A stretch of 64,000 bases of DNA from Gigaspora margarita (GCA_009809945.1 WTPW01001159.1:1-64000), one strand, 5' to 3'. Numbered from the stretch's first letter, positions 20,800 through 33,379 are shown. Made by a program: numbers and translations. The notes: generated from the sequence alone by a model not told the origin.

Positions 20800-22600
20800 T
20801 AGTATACTGGGTATAAAAGTATCTGTACGGTAATAGATCAGTAGATGAATCAAATATCTTTTGATTCATTCGCTGATCTATATTCAAATTATTTGTTTGC
20901 CTTCATACAATAACTTTATCATCATTCTCCAGTTGTCACTATTGTATGCATTGATCATATTAAATAAATAGTGTAGTCTAGAATAATATAAACTCGAAAT
21001 TCTTATTTTCTTTAAGTAATTTTGTATATAAAATTTTTAATTTTCTCAGCTATTTACATCATCAATATTGTTAAATCACAATAAAAAAGAAAAAAATCCG
21101 TACTAGTATGATAAAAATCTTGAATGATAGAATAAACATGGCAATATCTAGTTTTGCGCGGTGACGTTACGCAGCTATCTGGAACAATAAATTAAATATT
21201 GTACAAGAATAAATGGGCGCCACCACCGCCACATGTGTGTTTTATATTAAAATAAATTTAATATGAAGAATTTGGACATTAAAATAATAACACAGACAAC
21301 ATTTTATTTTAAGGGGCTATATTTTTCTATGATTATGGTGGTTGAATTTGTATTAATTATCATATTTTTATCATAATTTATCATTAACACGTAGTGTGTG
21401 ATTGAGTTAGTTTTCATCGGAATTATCAGAAATTCTATCATAGTTATCTGCATTATTTGAGGTAAATAATTCGATAATCGAAATTAATAAATTTGACTGC
21501 TTCAGATTTCATGTAGTTTAAATTTAATAAATAAATATCGTATGGGCTTGTTTTTTGAACAGTTAGCTTTTTTTTATATCATACTGATGATTTATTAGAA
21601 AAAAAATTAGATTTAAATTATTAGCAAAGGCATTAGCAGAATTGACATTGTGAAAAAAAAAAACAGTTATCTTGAAGAAAATTCGAGGCTAGAATATCCA
21701 GAATTTATTATAAAGATAGTCGACTATAATTTAGCATTTTATTGGTGTCAAGAATTTCGTCAACAGTTCATCAGGTGAATCAATTTATTTAGTTTAATTT
21801 TGTAAAATAATTAAAAATATTATTTAATAAATTTAACTATTTTTATAAAATTTTTTAAATTTATTGTTAAGTTTATTTTGCAAATATTTTTTAAATAATT
21901 TTAAATATAAACAAATACTAAATCTGTACTATGCAGTGTGAATATCAGATATGAATAAGTAATTTTAAGACCAAATAACTATAAAGTATCTTTTAATTTC
22001 GGGAAATTGTTTTGATTTACTAGTTAGTTAGATCAACGTTTAAACTGTGACATAAATTGAAAAATATTTTTAACATAGCGATTGAAAATTAATACATTTT
22101 AGTCACATTATAATAGTAAAATAAATCAAAAATTTATTGATAATACGTCTCACAATAAAGTATGCGATATCAAATAATCAAAAACAATTAATGCGTATGT
22201 ACTGTAATCAATTTTAGAGACGAAAAATATATAAACTTCAAATCCCTACTTGCGTTATAAGATTAAAAAATATTTTTGGATCCATTTTGATATACTTTAT
22301 AACCATTTTACACATTCTTATGTGAAATTAGCTACAAAAAACACGGTTGATGTAGGAATAATGTAGAGGTTGGAACCGGTTTTAAATACACGAGTTTATC
22401 ACATCAAAATTCGAGTTTATCAAAACAAAATTCGAGTTTATCACATTACAGTACGTACGTTAGTCCAATCATATGACCATATAAACATAACAAATTTTAT
22501 TTGAAAGCAAACCCCTATATTTTGATTACGTATCACAAAAAAATTAACATCCGAAAATTTATTTTAATTCACCATATATATTTATACTTATTAAAGTATT
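20800..22600. other. AT-rich DNA downstream of the secreted protein gene
   Basis: No gene is supported. A 20-22 bp direct repeat (AAAATTCGAGTTTATCA) occurs three times at 22388-22447. Confidence 0.4.
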
Positions 22601-22607
22601 ACATTAT

Positions 22608-22613
22608 TTTATT
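22608..22613 (-). terminator. AATAAA polyadenylation signal candidate
   Basis: On the minus strand AATAAA lies about 49 bases after the stop codon of the secreted protein gene, the expected position for a 3' end signal. In such AT-rich DNA the word is common, so the assignment rests on position. Confidence 0.4.
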
Positions 22614-22661
22614 ATGCATAAACCCCGCAGAAATTAAAAAAAGTTCGATTATTGCTAGATA

Positions 22662-23198
22662 TTACGAATAAGTTCCTGGAATAATCGACTCACAACCTGC
22701 TTCACTTCTTCCTCTAGGACACTTATCAGAGACAGTTTTTTTGCAACACCGAATACAGAAGCGACCAACATCAGGTTCGACAAGGTTCACAAATGAATCA
22801 TATCCAGTGCAATTCGCACCAACAGGCGCCTTAATATCATACTGACCACCTCCGTCATTTGGGACAACGTATATAGACCTGTTAATGAGTCCGGTAATTT
22901 GAACGTAACCATCACCGCTTGCGAAGTGCTTTGTTAGGATGAACCCATCAGGAAATATTCTGGCATTAGGTGCATTGGTTGTATTTTGAGTGCAGTATGC
23001 GACAGCATTACTTTCACTAGAACTAATGGTTTGACCAGATACTCGTGGTAAAAAACTACAAAACACAGTTTCGTTTTCTACCGTTACAGTCATCGGATCG
23101 CCTTCATCACGAATATCTAGTTTGTTTACGTTCACAGCAATGGCATGAATAGATGTAATAACCGCGAGGATAAAAATTAATGAAGATAATTTTGTCAT
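22662..23198 (-). CDS. Small secreted cysteine-rich protein, intact
   Basis: The 178-residue frame has no intron and starts at the only ATG preceding a clear signal peptide (MTKLSSLIFILAVITSIHA, likely cut after residue 19). The mature part has eight cysteines (47, 69, 130, 148, 151, 152, 160, 169), an even number that suits disulfides, and four N-glycosylation sequons (N42, N72, N106, N129). The blocks PDGFI, GDGYVQITG, GGQYDIKAPVGANC, DSFVNLVEPD and the C-terminal CIRCC...CP.G.S..GC match a family of uncharacterised fungal secreted proteins that I recall from Mucoromycota and other fungi. The protein is probably exported to the wall or host interface. Its biochemical role is unknown. A TATA-like TATATAAAC lies about 65 bases upstream. 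Confidence 0.85.
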   Translation of the reverse strand: MTKLSSLIFILAVITSIHAIAVNVNKLDIRDEGDPMTVTVENETVFCSFLPRVSGQTISSSESNAVAYCTQNTTNAPNARIFPDGFILTKHFASGDGYVQITGLINRSIYVVPNDGGGQYDIKAPVGANCTGYDSFVNLVEPDVGRFCIRCCKKTVSDKCPRGRSEAGCESIIPGTYS

Positions 23199-23261
23199 TT
23201 TTTTTTGTTATTGAAAAAAAATATATTTTTTTTTGTTTGAGGAAATTGAGAAAATTAGGTT

Positions 23262-23271
23262 TATATATTAA
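23262..23271 (-). promoter_or_regulatory. TATA-like element upstream of the secreted protein gene
   Basis: The minus strand reads AATATATAAACC about 65-70 bases before the ATG at 23198. It is the best TATA-like word in a suitable position, though AT richness makes chance matches likely. Confidence 0.3.
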
Positions 23272-23731
23272 AAAACAAGTCACCATTATTATTTTAACGT
23301 TACATAGAATTTTAATAGAGTAAAAATACATTGTAAACATAATGCGTATTAGGCGAACAATAAAATAGTGCCATTAATGATTTTGTCATCAATTTTTCTC
23401 AAAAAAGGCATGGGAATGTATATATTAAGATCTATTTATGTTGTAATCTTGTAAATCACTGTCAGGCGCAGGTAAAAATTTGGGCATGATTTTCAAATTT
23501 CTTTAAATAACAAGGTAACAATTATGTTTAGGGACTTTTAGTTAAACAATTTAGGTAATTTACAATGTATTTTTTGTATATAAGTTGTAAGTGGATGTGG
23601 ATTCGGAATTTCCTGGCTAAAATCAACCCAAAATGATGGTTTTATATAAAAATTCCGAATCCGTTTAAACTCCAACATATACAGAGTAATTTTAATTCAA
23701 TCGGCTGCATAAATGACATATAAACAAAATC

Positions 23732-23736
<5 letters not shown>

Positions 23737-23770
<34 letters not shown>
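23737..23770. repeat. (AT)n microsatellite
   Basis: An uninterrupted run of about 17 AT dinucleotides. Confidence 0.9.
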
Positions 23771-23771
<1 letters not shown>

Positions 23772-24577
23772 AATAAATATATATTGCTGTACTGTATTCT
23801 ATTTTTAATTTTTTCTTATCCGATGATTGTACATGTGGGCTGATTTGCAGTTAGTTTGATAAATTAATTAAGGCATGAGTTAATGAATACATCATGCAAC
23901 AAGGATTTATATGCCTACATTGTATTGAATATCCGCTCCCCTTGATCACGCATACATATTTGCAAGGTGCGTCACGAGATTTATTAGATGTCAGTTTCCT
24001 GCACAAGATAATAAAGTAAAGCTCGATCTGAAAGACTAAATTTCTAACATGCGCTATTACATCATTGATAAACTTTGCACAACCTGATCTCTGCATTAAT
24101 ATCACGTGAACCAATCATCCCCGACATATATGCACACGAATGAAATGATGATGTAAACTTAATATTTTTTGACAAAAATAGGAATAACTTGTCATATTTA
24201 CGGCATAATACTAAAAGTGATTAAGATAAACCGACAAGAATTAGCCAAAAATGTATTCACAATTATTCAACTTAGGGTTAGAAATTACCATGCAAATTTT
24301 TGGATTAGTAAAAAAGTTGTTTACAGCTATTATCATAATTCTTGGAACACCTGTAAAAATTGGCCGAATGATTTTCGGCCGATTCAGTTATTTCGGGAAT
24401 AATAGGTATATACGTAATTTAAGGCAAGATGACTAATATAAATATTATGTAAAGTACTATAAGACCATATATCGATATGAATATCTCTGGCTGAATACAG
24501 AATTTGATACTTTCAAAGCATCTTTGTGATGAAAAAAAATTAGATGGCTTATCAGTTTGAAAAATTGTTACAATTAA

Positions 24578-25162
24578 GCCATGCAAAGTTGATTTTTCTT
24601 TTTGTATTACATGGAAATTTGAAAACATGGGCCGGTCGGTCGGATTTATTTTTTTAATTAACTGTAAATTAATAAAATAATGTTCACATTTAAGGTTAAG
24701 TAAGGTTAATTTTTTATTTTGCAGAAAGTAAGAAAGTAAGGTTAATTTTTTATTTTGCAGAAAGTAAGGATAATTTTTTATTTTGCAGAAAGTAAGGTTA
24801 ATTTTTTATTTTGCAGAAAGTAAGAAAGTAAGGTTAATTTTTTATTTTGCAGAAAGTAAGGCTAGTTTTTTATTTTGCAGAAAGTAAGGTTAATTTTTTA
24901 TTTTGCAGAAAGTAAGGATAATTTTTTATTTTGCAGAAAGTAAGGTTAATTTTTTATTTTGCAGAACAAGGCAGTCATATTTTCCTGTCAGTCCTATCGG
25001 ACAATTACGGAAATTAAGGTCTCCATCGGGTGACACTGGATGAATATAACGGAAAAAAATAAATGATAAAAATCGAACAATTGGAACAATTATGTTCTAA
25101 AAATAAAATTTGTAAAATTGAAAAAATGGGTCGGTGGGTCGAAAAATCAATTTTGCGTGGCC
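24578..25162. mobile_element. PIF-like MITE copy 1, expanded by a minisatellite
   Basis: The left end GCCATGCAAAGTTGATTTTT and the right end AAATCAATTTTGCGTGGCC are inverted repeats shared with the copies at 26752 and 58744. Flanking TAA and TTA trinucleotides fit a 3 bp TWA duplication as in PIF/Harbinger. The internal words TAATGTTCACAT, CAGTCCTATCGG and GGTGACAC also match the other copies. It is about 225 bp longer because of the 28 bp repeat array at 24693-24966. Confidence 0.7.
24693..24966. repeat. 28 bp minisatellite, nine units, inside the MITE
   Basis: Units of the form TAAGGTTAATTTTTTATTTT followed by GCAGAAAG stand in tandem. Two units are 36 bp because they carry an extra TAAGAAAG, and a few have GGATAA or GGCTAG variants. 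The unit derives from the internal GTTAATTTTTCGTTTTGC-like word present once in the other MITE copies. Confidence 0.9.
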
Positions 25163-26055
25163 TTAGTGTCAGTAGGTTTTCTATAAATCTGATTTTACAA
25201 GCACTTTCAATGAGCCTGATATGTTGAAAGATATAAAACCTTTACAGCTGTTTTCATAAATTCTGGGAGGTCTGGCAAAAAATGGTCCAAGAAATATTTG
25301 TCAGTTCGAAAATTTTTGATTCGGTTGTGATTAATAATAAATAATAATTGTCACAGCAGATGCAAATTTTGACCTATTTTAAAATTTTTAGGGTCTTTTT
25401 TTTCGCACTTGTCCTATAGGGTTAGGGTAAGGTTTGAGATAGATTTGATATTTAAAGAGTATATGTGGATTTTAGCAGGGCTTATAATTTCAAATCGAGG
25501 CCACAAATTTCACCATCAGCAAATTTCAGCATCAATCGCGACAATAATTTTTAAACCAAAGTGATAGTATACTTATAATGTTAACACATTTGAGTTTTAT
25601 TTAATGCATGTCCAGGAAGTTTGGTGTGCTTAATATGTATGGAAATTTATGGCGAAGATTTTTCTTGCCTTCTAATAGATCTTAACAAAATACATAAAAT
25701 TGATGTCAAATATAAGATAGTTTTCATAATAAATACATCACATGAGCAGGTATTAATAAAAAAAAGGTTAGTATAAACAAGAATTTATTGACTACATTAA
25801 AAAAAATATAACTCAAGTTGTAATTCCAAACAACCAAGATTTTATTAATCTTTGTTTTTATTAATCTTTGTAAAAACTACATTGAAATTATAATAAAAGA
25901 AATAAAGTAAATAAGTTTATAACTTTTATTACATTATTTTATTTAAAATATTAAAATATTTTATATCATCCAAATTTAATGAACACTTTCTTCTAAATGT
26001 GCTAGAAGGCTATTAATGCATCTACATCTTTAAAATTACAATCTGCAAGTCACAT

Positions 26056-26673
26056 TGGGGTGTGCTGTCGGCTATGTAAATCAAAAATATGTGTGGATCA
26101 TTAGTAAAATTATTAATGATAGATTTTTTGTGAATTTAGTAATTAGAACAGTGATTAGGATAGTGGTCGGGATTATTTATCACTTTTTATATATATTTTA
26201 ATAATAAAGAATAACTTGCATGTTTTTAGATGTCTATATATTTTTCAAAAATTTTAGCATAACTCTATTCTTAAACACATTTATAACAAATTTACGTTAA
26301 AATATTTTATGTTCTAATATTAAAATTTTTATTTATACCACAAATATCTATCTTTGAATAGTTCACTATATGAAACAGAATTTTTCTAAAGAGTCGGCTT
26401 GAAATTTAATATTAGAACATAAAATTTTTTAAAGTAACTTTGTTATAAATGTGTTTAAGAATATATTTATGCTAAAATATTTGAGAAAGGTAAAGCAATT
26501 TACTCTAGACATCTAAAAACATGTAAGTTATTCTTTACTATTAACATATATATAAAAAGTGATAAATAATCCCGACCACTATCCTAATCACTAAATTCAC
26601 AAAAAATCTATCATTAATAATTTTACTAATAATCACACATATTTTTGATTTACATAGCCGACAGCACACCCCA
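26056..26673. mobile_element. 618 bp MULE-like foldback MITE with perfect 9 bp duplication
   Basis: The ends are TGGGGTGTGCTGTCGGCTAT and its complement, and most of the 618 bp is one palindrome (for example GATAGATTTTTTGTGAATTT near the left and its complement near the right). Direct repeats AAGTCACAT lie at 26047-26055 and 26674-26682. A 9 bp duplication with long inverted ends is the Mutator signature. It shares its first 40 or so bases with the element at 50525. Confidence 0.9.
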
Positions 26674-26751
26674 AAGTCACATGGTAAAAATGATCTGCTA
26701 TTAATAAGTAAACATGACACAATTCAATTATTAAAAAATTAGATTTGCTAA

Positions 26752-27110
26752 GGCCACGCAAAGTTAATTTTTCGTTTTGCATAACCTGGTGTTTCAAAAT
26801 TACGGTCGGCGGGTCGGATTTTTTTCTTTTTTTTTTTTTTTTAAAAAAAAAAATAGTTTTACGTGGCCTAAATTAATTCATGTTCACATCTAAGGTCACG
26901 CAAAGTTAATTCTTCGGTTTGCATAACATGGAATCAGAAATTTTTGTCTTTTTTTTATCGGGCCTATCGGGTAATTACGGAAAATTGAGGTCATCATCGG
27001 GTGACACCGGAGGAAAAAATTAAATGGCAAAAATGGAATAATTGGCACAATAGGAATTTAAAAAAAAAAAATTTTTTTGATGCAAAACGAAAAATTAACT
27101 TTGCGTGGCC
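26752..27110. mobile_element. PIF-like MITE copy 2
   Basis: GGCCACGCAAAGTTAATTTT at the left is mirrored by AAAATTAACTTTGCGTGGCC at the right, flanked on both sides by TAA. The interior repeats the end word near 26895 (GGTCACGCAAAGTTAATTC) and carries GGTCGGCGGGTCGGA and CCTATCGGGTAATTACGG. It is the cleanest copy of the family. Confidence 0.8.
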
Positions 27111-27540
27111 TAATGTGTAAATTTTTTTATATTGTATATACAAAAAAGTAACTAGTTATTAGTCATGTCGTAGATAATAACTGATTATTCATCTACCTTC
27201 TAATACAATATAAAAATTTTCACTCAACTAGAGGTGAGCAAATTTTGTATAATGTGTTGCGGGCCAAATAAGTTATATAGAAATTATTCAGTAATCACAC
27301 TGGCTGTGTTTGCTAATTACCCACCCACCTATTACCTATTAATTACTTACTCACCTACTATCTGTTAAATGCTCACTTACCACCTATTAATTATCTAATT
27401 CATGCCCATCTCATTGCTTAAAATCTAATCGCCTACTGATTAAGATAGTTAAGACCATATCTAAGGCAAGTAAAAAATTTTGGTTTATTAAAACTTTTTT
27501 TTTAAAACTTTTATTGTCCGAAGCGTAGCGAGGACTCACC

Positions 27541-28565
27541 TGTTACAGTAAACTTGAATGCACGTTGTGAAGGTGTTGGCAATCGGCTAATCCAATAAAA
27601 TACAACTAACAACACCAATATCTAACTAAACCAATCTCAAGCAGTTCGGCAAGACTCTTGATCCTCGAATTGGCAGGCAGAAAGAGGCGTGGAAGATTTG
27701 GTCCGGGTCTCGAGGTTCTTTGGGTCTTGCCGTAACGATGTTTGGATTCAATCGTTAATTAACTTAACGATATCACGTGATCACGGGATTAGACTGATAC
27801 GGATTCGACGTATCGGGGGGATTATCAGTTTATCAATAACAACAGTTTATTAATTCAAGGGTCATTCGGGATAATTACTAGAGCTAACACTTCTACTCTA
27901 ATTTCGAAGGTTAGAACTCAAGTTCGTCTGAGTTATAAATTCGACTCGTACTGAGTTAATCTTTTATTGAGGTGAAAAGGAAGGGTTTATATACTTTTTA
28001 CCCTCTTAATAAATACATGATTTTTAGACTACTACGCTATCTCTATTGAATTCACTTCTCTCTTACGATGACCTCACTATGACTCACTCCTTTGAGGCGG
28101 AAGGTAGAGGCGGCTTTTCCCCAAGCCTGAAGGCGTAAGTGTCGTGAGAAGCCTTTTAGCCTTGGCACTATAATTCATCGCGTGCCAGTACCATATCACT
28201 ATCGAAACCCAAAGCTAGGCTAAGTACATTGTTTACAAAAGGGGTAGTAAACAAACATTGACAGTCAAATGCCAAGGGCACAAACTAGTTTTAACTACAG
28301 GGGCGAAGTTACATGTGAAATCTATTGTTTACGAAAAGGGGAATAAACAAACATTAGCAGCGAAATGCCAAGGGCATAAACTGGATTGTGGCCCTGGCAT
28401 ACGCAGTTACCCTCCGGAAATACTATCACGCTATTTGGGGCTATGCTGATCTCTCGTACCATGGCGTAATCTTAGGAGAAATCCTACGTTTGTACGATAT
28501 ACTCAGTGGGAAAATTACCCTAAAGTAAACAAAAGAAAAAAATGCTTGAGGCGCAGCCCGTCACA
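27541..28565. mobile_element. Solo LTR-like repeat, copy 1
   Basis: The segment starts TGTTACAGTAAACTTG and ends CCCGTCACA, the TG...CA form of LTRs. The block GGCAGGCAGAAAGAGGCGTG with TTGGTCCGGGTCTC recurs at 49790-49835 and, inverted, at 59150-59200. Further matches with the 49682 copy are AACAACAGTTTATTAATT and AACACTTCTACTCTAATTTC. Internal direct repeats include AATGCCAAGGGCA with AAACTRG. A clear 5 bp duplication and a primer-binding site were not found, so boundaries are tentative. No gag or pol sequence is present. Confidence 0.5.
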
Positions 28566-28758
28566 ACGTCTATGCAATGTTAGTCCGAAACTACCAACAT
28601 AAAATTTGAGGATTGACGGGTCCCGTGATGATCTGCAGTCAGTGTAACAATTGTTCAATAGACCGTTTTCGATGTTACATATGTGCATTATTTTGCATAT
28701 TCGTACGGCTATTAATTAAAAATTATGTATTCATATTGCTTGTAAAATGTGATTTTTA

Positions 28759-28997
28759 CAGGGCTGTCCCCAAATTTCTGGGTCGGATGCGTCGGATCTA
28801 GGTCGGCGTTTAGCCCTACTTGTTAGCAGGTTCTAGAGCAAAATTATCAGCTGGGCATTTTTTACTTAATGAATGGATATGATTTATTAGTAAAATTTTT
28901 TATGATCTTGGGGCAAAATTGATCAATTCCGATCCAGTCGACCATTATTCCGATGTACTCCGACGTATCCCGACCCGGAATTTTGGGGACTCCCCTG
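28759..28997. mobile_element. 239 bp Tc1/mariner-like MITE
   Basis: CAGGGCTGTCCCCAAATTTC followed by TGGGTCGGATGCGTCGG is mirrored by CCGACGTATCCCGACCCGG and AATTTTGGGGACTCCCCTG. TA stands on both sides (28757-28758 and 28998-28999), as expected for Tc1/mariner insertion. The interior is non-coding. Confidence 0.8.
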
Positions 28998-29084
28998 TAT
29001 GAGTTGTAAAATGTATAACAATAACATTTAAGTATTTGTTTTAGTACTTTTGCTTTCTTAATTATTTATAAGTATTTAAATTTC

Positions 29085-29166
29085 TATATTTATAATTTAA
29101 ATCAAATTACTATATTTATAATTTAAATCAAATTACTATATTTATAATTTAAATCAAATTACTATA
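29085..29166. repeat. 26 bp tandem repeat
   Basis: TTTATAATTTAAATCAAATT with ACTATA repeats three to four times almost perfectly. Confidence 0.85.
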
Positions 29167-29169
29167 CAG

Positions 29170-31570
29170 TATATAGCATCCTTAATTTTTTACAAAGAAT
29201 CAAAGAATAGTAATGATAATATCCCAGAGTTAGAGCTCAATGGCTATGTGAATAGAGTTCAAAATCTAGTGCCAATGACTCTATTTAGTGCTCCATTGGC
29301 TCTATATGCAGTTCAATTGGGCTCTATTGAACACTATTACCAATTCTGCCCCAGGTACTATATGAAGTAGAAGATACTGTATATATTATGCAAAGAGGTA
29401 TGCTAAAGAAGTGTATTGATTCAGATTATAAGCATAATGAATTACTACTTGATTAATACTGTCCCAATGATAGTGTAGTATGTCTGTAATAGTCCAGGCT
29501 TGATGTAGCATACCTAAAGAGCAACAGTTTACTTTAAAAGGATTAAAATTTACAATTGGATTATATGAGTGAATTTTGTCATTTCTAATAATTTTAAATA
29601 TAAATAATCATCATATATCCCTCAAACTATATTCCAGGCAAATTTGTCTAGAAAATTAAAAAGTATTTATAATTTTTTAAATAAACAAAAATTTATTAAG
29701 AATTAATATGGGGTATACTTTCTTTATAAAATACTTTTTTTAAAACATATTTTATAAACTTTATTAAGAAAATTTGCTAAAATTATTAAAAATTTCTAAA
29801 TAATAAAACTTAAAGTTTTTATCTAAAAATTTTTACTATAAATTTTTCTTTAATAACTTTTATTAAATTTTATATGTTATTGTCTATATAAAAAATTTTT
29901 ACTTATAATATGATTTTTAATTTGGATTTATTAATTTTGTGCACCATGCACAGCTGAGCATAGCAGAAACTCGCATTTTGACAGAAAATCACGGGGTTAT
30001 TGGGTCATGTGCCTCAAAATAAATACAGGTAATAAACCGGTTTTAAATGATGCAGGTGATAGACATTTAGTAGACATTAAATCAACTAACGCCAAAATTA
30101 CCAATCAAATTTATCAAGAGACACGTACCGGTATGGTATAAGAGTACTGACACTACTAAAGCTTACTTTTAATGACCAATTCAAATAGTTGTATAATTAT
30201 ATGGTTATCCAGCATGGATTAATGCCCTCAAGCCTGGTTTTTCTTTTTTTTTTTATAACCACAATCGCTTTCCCGACATAGTACATAGTCTCCCAACAAT
30301 TACTTCCCCAGCGTAATCACTTAACCTGCCAAAACCAGCTGTGTAATCACTACTTAAGATTTGATCCGAAGCTAAGTATTAATTTATTTGAGAATTTCTT
30401 TAATTACTANGAATGTTAAATGCAATTATATTTAAAATAGTTAAATTGATATTAGGTTCAAACTCAAATATAATGCATAATTTAAACTCAATATCCAATT
30501 TAAAATACTGGCACTGGTGGATTCGGTTCTATATATAAAAGAACTTGATCGAATAATAGATGAAGAATAATATTAGATAGGGCATAAAAAAATTGGTTAC
30601 ATATCTTCTAGTTCAAGGTCAAAATTTTGATTTTTTTTTTTTAGGTGGGATAAGTAAAATTATATTGTTTATCGATTTATTACTTCGACTATAAACTTAT
30701 GTATTAACCTATTGAGCTAATGCTTTTATATAATCTAGGTTTGAAAAGGTAGTGAACTTTGGATATATGGTTTATCTCTTAATTCCAAAACTTATGAATA
30801 TTCGGCGCATTTTTATACTACCCTAAAATTTATAACATAGTATATGACGCATATGTTATAATAAATTTAGAGATAGGTTTTAAGGTGAGGTGATGGGTTT
30901 GACATAATGTTTTAGGTTTTTTAATTCTGTAATATATCAGTTTAACAGAAATAAAAATTCCAAATTCGAATTTAGGATATAAATCTGATAAGACTCTATA
31001 TTTCCGATACCTTCCCTGGGGCAATTTGAGAACTAAAGTTGAAGGCTTGCGAATTTGAATGAAAAATGTATATCCGATATATCAGAAGACACTCTGTGGT
31101 AATTCGATCTGTTCCAGTCTCTAATAAGACTGGTTTTTAATATTTTTTTTGGTTCAGTTTAACTTTCAAAAAGGCCTTTAATTAATAATCAATGTCTTTC
31201 AAATGTTTAACTGTTTGGAGTTTTCAGGGGCTGAGTCTGTTATGTTTCTAATAAAAGAACAAAATTAGTAAAATAATATTTATGAATTATATTTTTTTAA
31301 AAGTTTTGTTAGAAGTTTTGTTAGAAAAATGATAGTTATACAAGAAGCAGATATTTGTAGTTTTTGATATTATTATATTCAAAATATTACAAATTAAAGA
31401 TTTATAGTTATAAATTTAAGTTTGTTTTTGGAATATCTGATTGTTATATTAAATTAGTAAATTAGTGATATTAAAAAAAGGAAATTAAAAATATAAATAT
31501 TAGAGAAATGTATAATCATTTATTAATTTATATATATATTGTAATAAAACATGTAAATTTAAATATNAAA
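29170..31570. other. AT-rich DNA with dispersed repeat fragments
   Basis: No gene is supported. AGCATAGCAGAAACTCGCAT at about 29957 recurs at 63431 (AGCATAGAAGAAACTCGCAT), each followed by GAAAATCACGGG, marking a dispersed repeat end. On the minus strand TTAGCTCAATAGGTTAAT (about 30705-30722) resembles a tRNA A-box, without a convincing B-box. Confidence 0.4.
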
Positions 31571-31836
31571 ATAAAATAATATTATAATTGTTCTATATAT
31601 TCTATTGCTTCTTGAAGATCTTTATCTATATTATTATCATTGTTATTATTATTAGTACTATTTTCACCATTATCACTATCACTATCATTATTATTATTAT
31701 TATGATCATCATCTATTTCTTCTTCTAAATTTTCTTCTTCTAAATCATCTTTAGTTAATTCATCATTTCCAGTTTTTTCTAATCTTTTTAAAAATGATTT
31801 AATATTTGAAAAAATTCCTTTTTTATAATATTCTAA

Positions 31837-31947
31837 ACAATAATTACATCTTAAATGCATATCATTATAACAATTTGTATGATAAGCATGTCCACATATA
31901 TATACTTTTCTATTTAATTTACTAAATGATTTTTTACATTTATCACA
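31837..31947 (-). other. RING-H2 finger at the C-terminus of the transposase-like protein
   Basis: The ligands, numbered in the 322-codon downstream open segment, are C202-x2-C205-x13-C219-x-H221-x2-H224-x2-C227-x7-C235-x2-C238. This is exactly the C3H2C3 spacing of RING-H2 domains, which usually bind an E2 ubiquitin-conjugating enzyme. All eight ligands are intact although the gene carries upstream stops. A non-ubiquitin zinc-binding role is possible. Confidence 0.7.
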
Positions 31948-33379
31948 TATATTTTTTGTTGGTTCACGTGATGTAAGATAGCCATTTGGAAGACACTTAA
32001 GCTCTACATTTTTATCTAATCCAGCTATATAATATTGAGTAGTTTTTTGAATTTTGATTTTTTTACTCTTATTAAGATTAAGATAAACTTTTTGAAAATG
32101 TTTTATCAAAAATAAACTACTTTTTTTTGTTAAATAATCTAATTGTTTGGAATTATATATATATGATTTTTTTGATTTAAAAATATCAAGTTGAGTTTTG
32201 TTATGATTATAATCTAATATATATGCTTGTTGTTTAATTTCTTTAATAGTACTATGTGAATTAATATTTGCACGGAGATGACTATGCATATTTTCTACAA
32301 AATAATCATTAAAATTTACTAAATGATTAGACAAAACTTCAGTTAATGGATAATTTATATCATACCAATAAAAATAATCAGAAAGAAAAACTAAAGGTGC
32401 TTTGTTATAATTTTTTCTTTCCCATCTTAGTGCAAATGTCCATAATCTAAATATTGTTTCAATATATTGATCAAATGAACCTGATCTAAAAAGTACAGCA
32501 TATATATCCAATGTTGCAGGTATTAAATTATCTAAAATATCTAATAGCATACGATATTCTACATCTTTATATGTAGTATCAAATTTAGCTATAATTATAT
32601 GAGCTATAGCTTTCCATCCTTCATGGATTAATTCTAAAATTAAATTAATTCTCCATGGTCTTGGTTTTTTAGCTAATTTTTTTTATCACAAAACAAAATG
32701 AAAAAATTGTTCAAAAAAAGGATAATGAACAAGAAATACTTGTTCTTGAAAATTTAAAGAAACATGAAGTGGGCCTAAAATAGGAATAAAATTTTTAACA
32801 TTATTTGGCATTGAATTTGGATTTAATCTAGATTGTGTAATTATTTTTCTAATAAATAGTTGTCCTGGCCAATCTGCAATAACTGGAATTATATTATTTT
32901 TTAAATATTCTGATAATGAATTAATATTTGTAATCATTGTAAGAGCTTTTAAATAATCATTTATTGAATGTAAATTTAATTTTTTAACTTTAACTACTCT
33001 TATATTTTTCATTGATCTTTCTTCTTTTCATTTTTTAATTGCATTATCATATATGTAAAGTTAATAAATCCATACGATTTTGAGAATTAAGTTGAAGATT
33101 TTGAGAAGATATCCATTCCATTTTACATTAATTATAGCTTTTATCAAAACAACCATTATATTTAGAAGTTAAATTAATTATAATTTTAGTTGGCTCAATA
33201 TTTTCTGGATTAAAAAAAGAATGACTATTTAAAATTGCTAAAATTGGTTGTTGATTTTCAATTGGCTTAGTTACACATGTTGCTAAATGATTTGCAATTA
33301 AAAGTGTTGTATTATTTGGTTGTCTTAATGTATGAATATCATGAAAATCATCAATATTAAAACAATGAAAATTATTTAA

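Noticed and set aside
24693..24966. Regular 28 bp repeats resembling a CRISPR array
   Set aside because: Units are directly adjacent without unique spacers, the host is eukaryotic, and the array lies inside a MITE.
30640..30740. tRNA gene or SINE head on the minus strand (TTAGCTCAATAGG)
   Set aside because: Only an A-box-like word is convincing; there is no B-box or cloverleaf.
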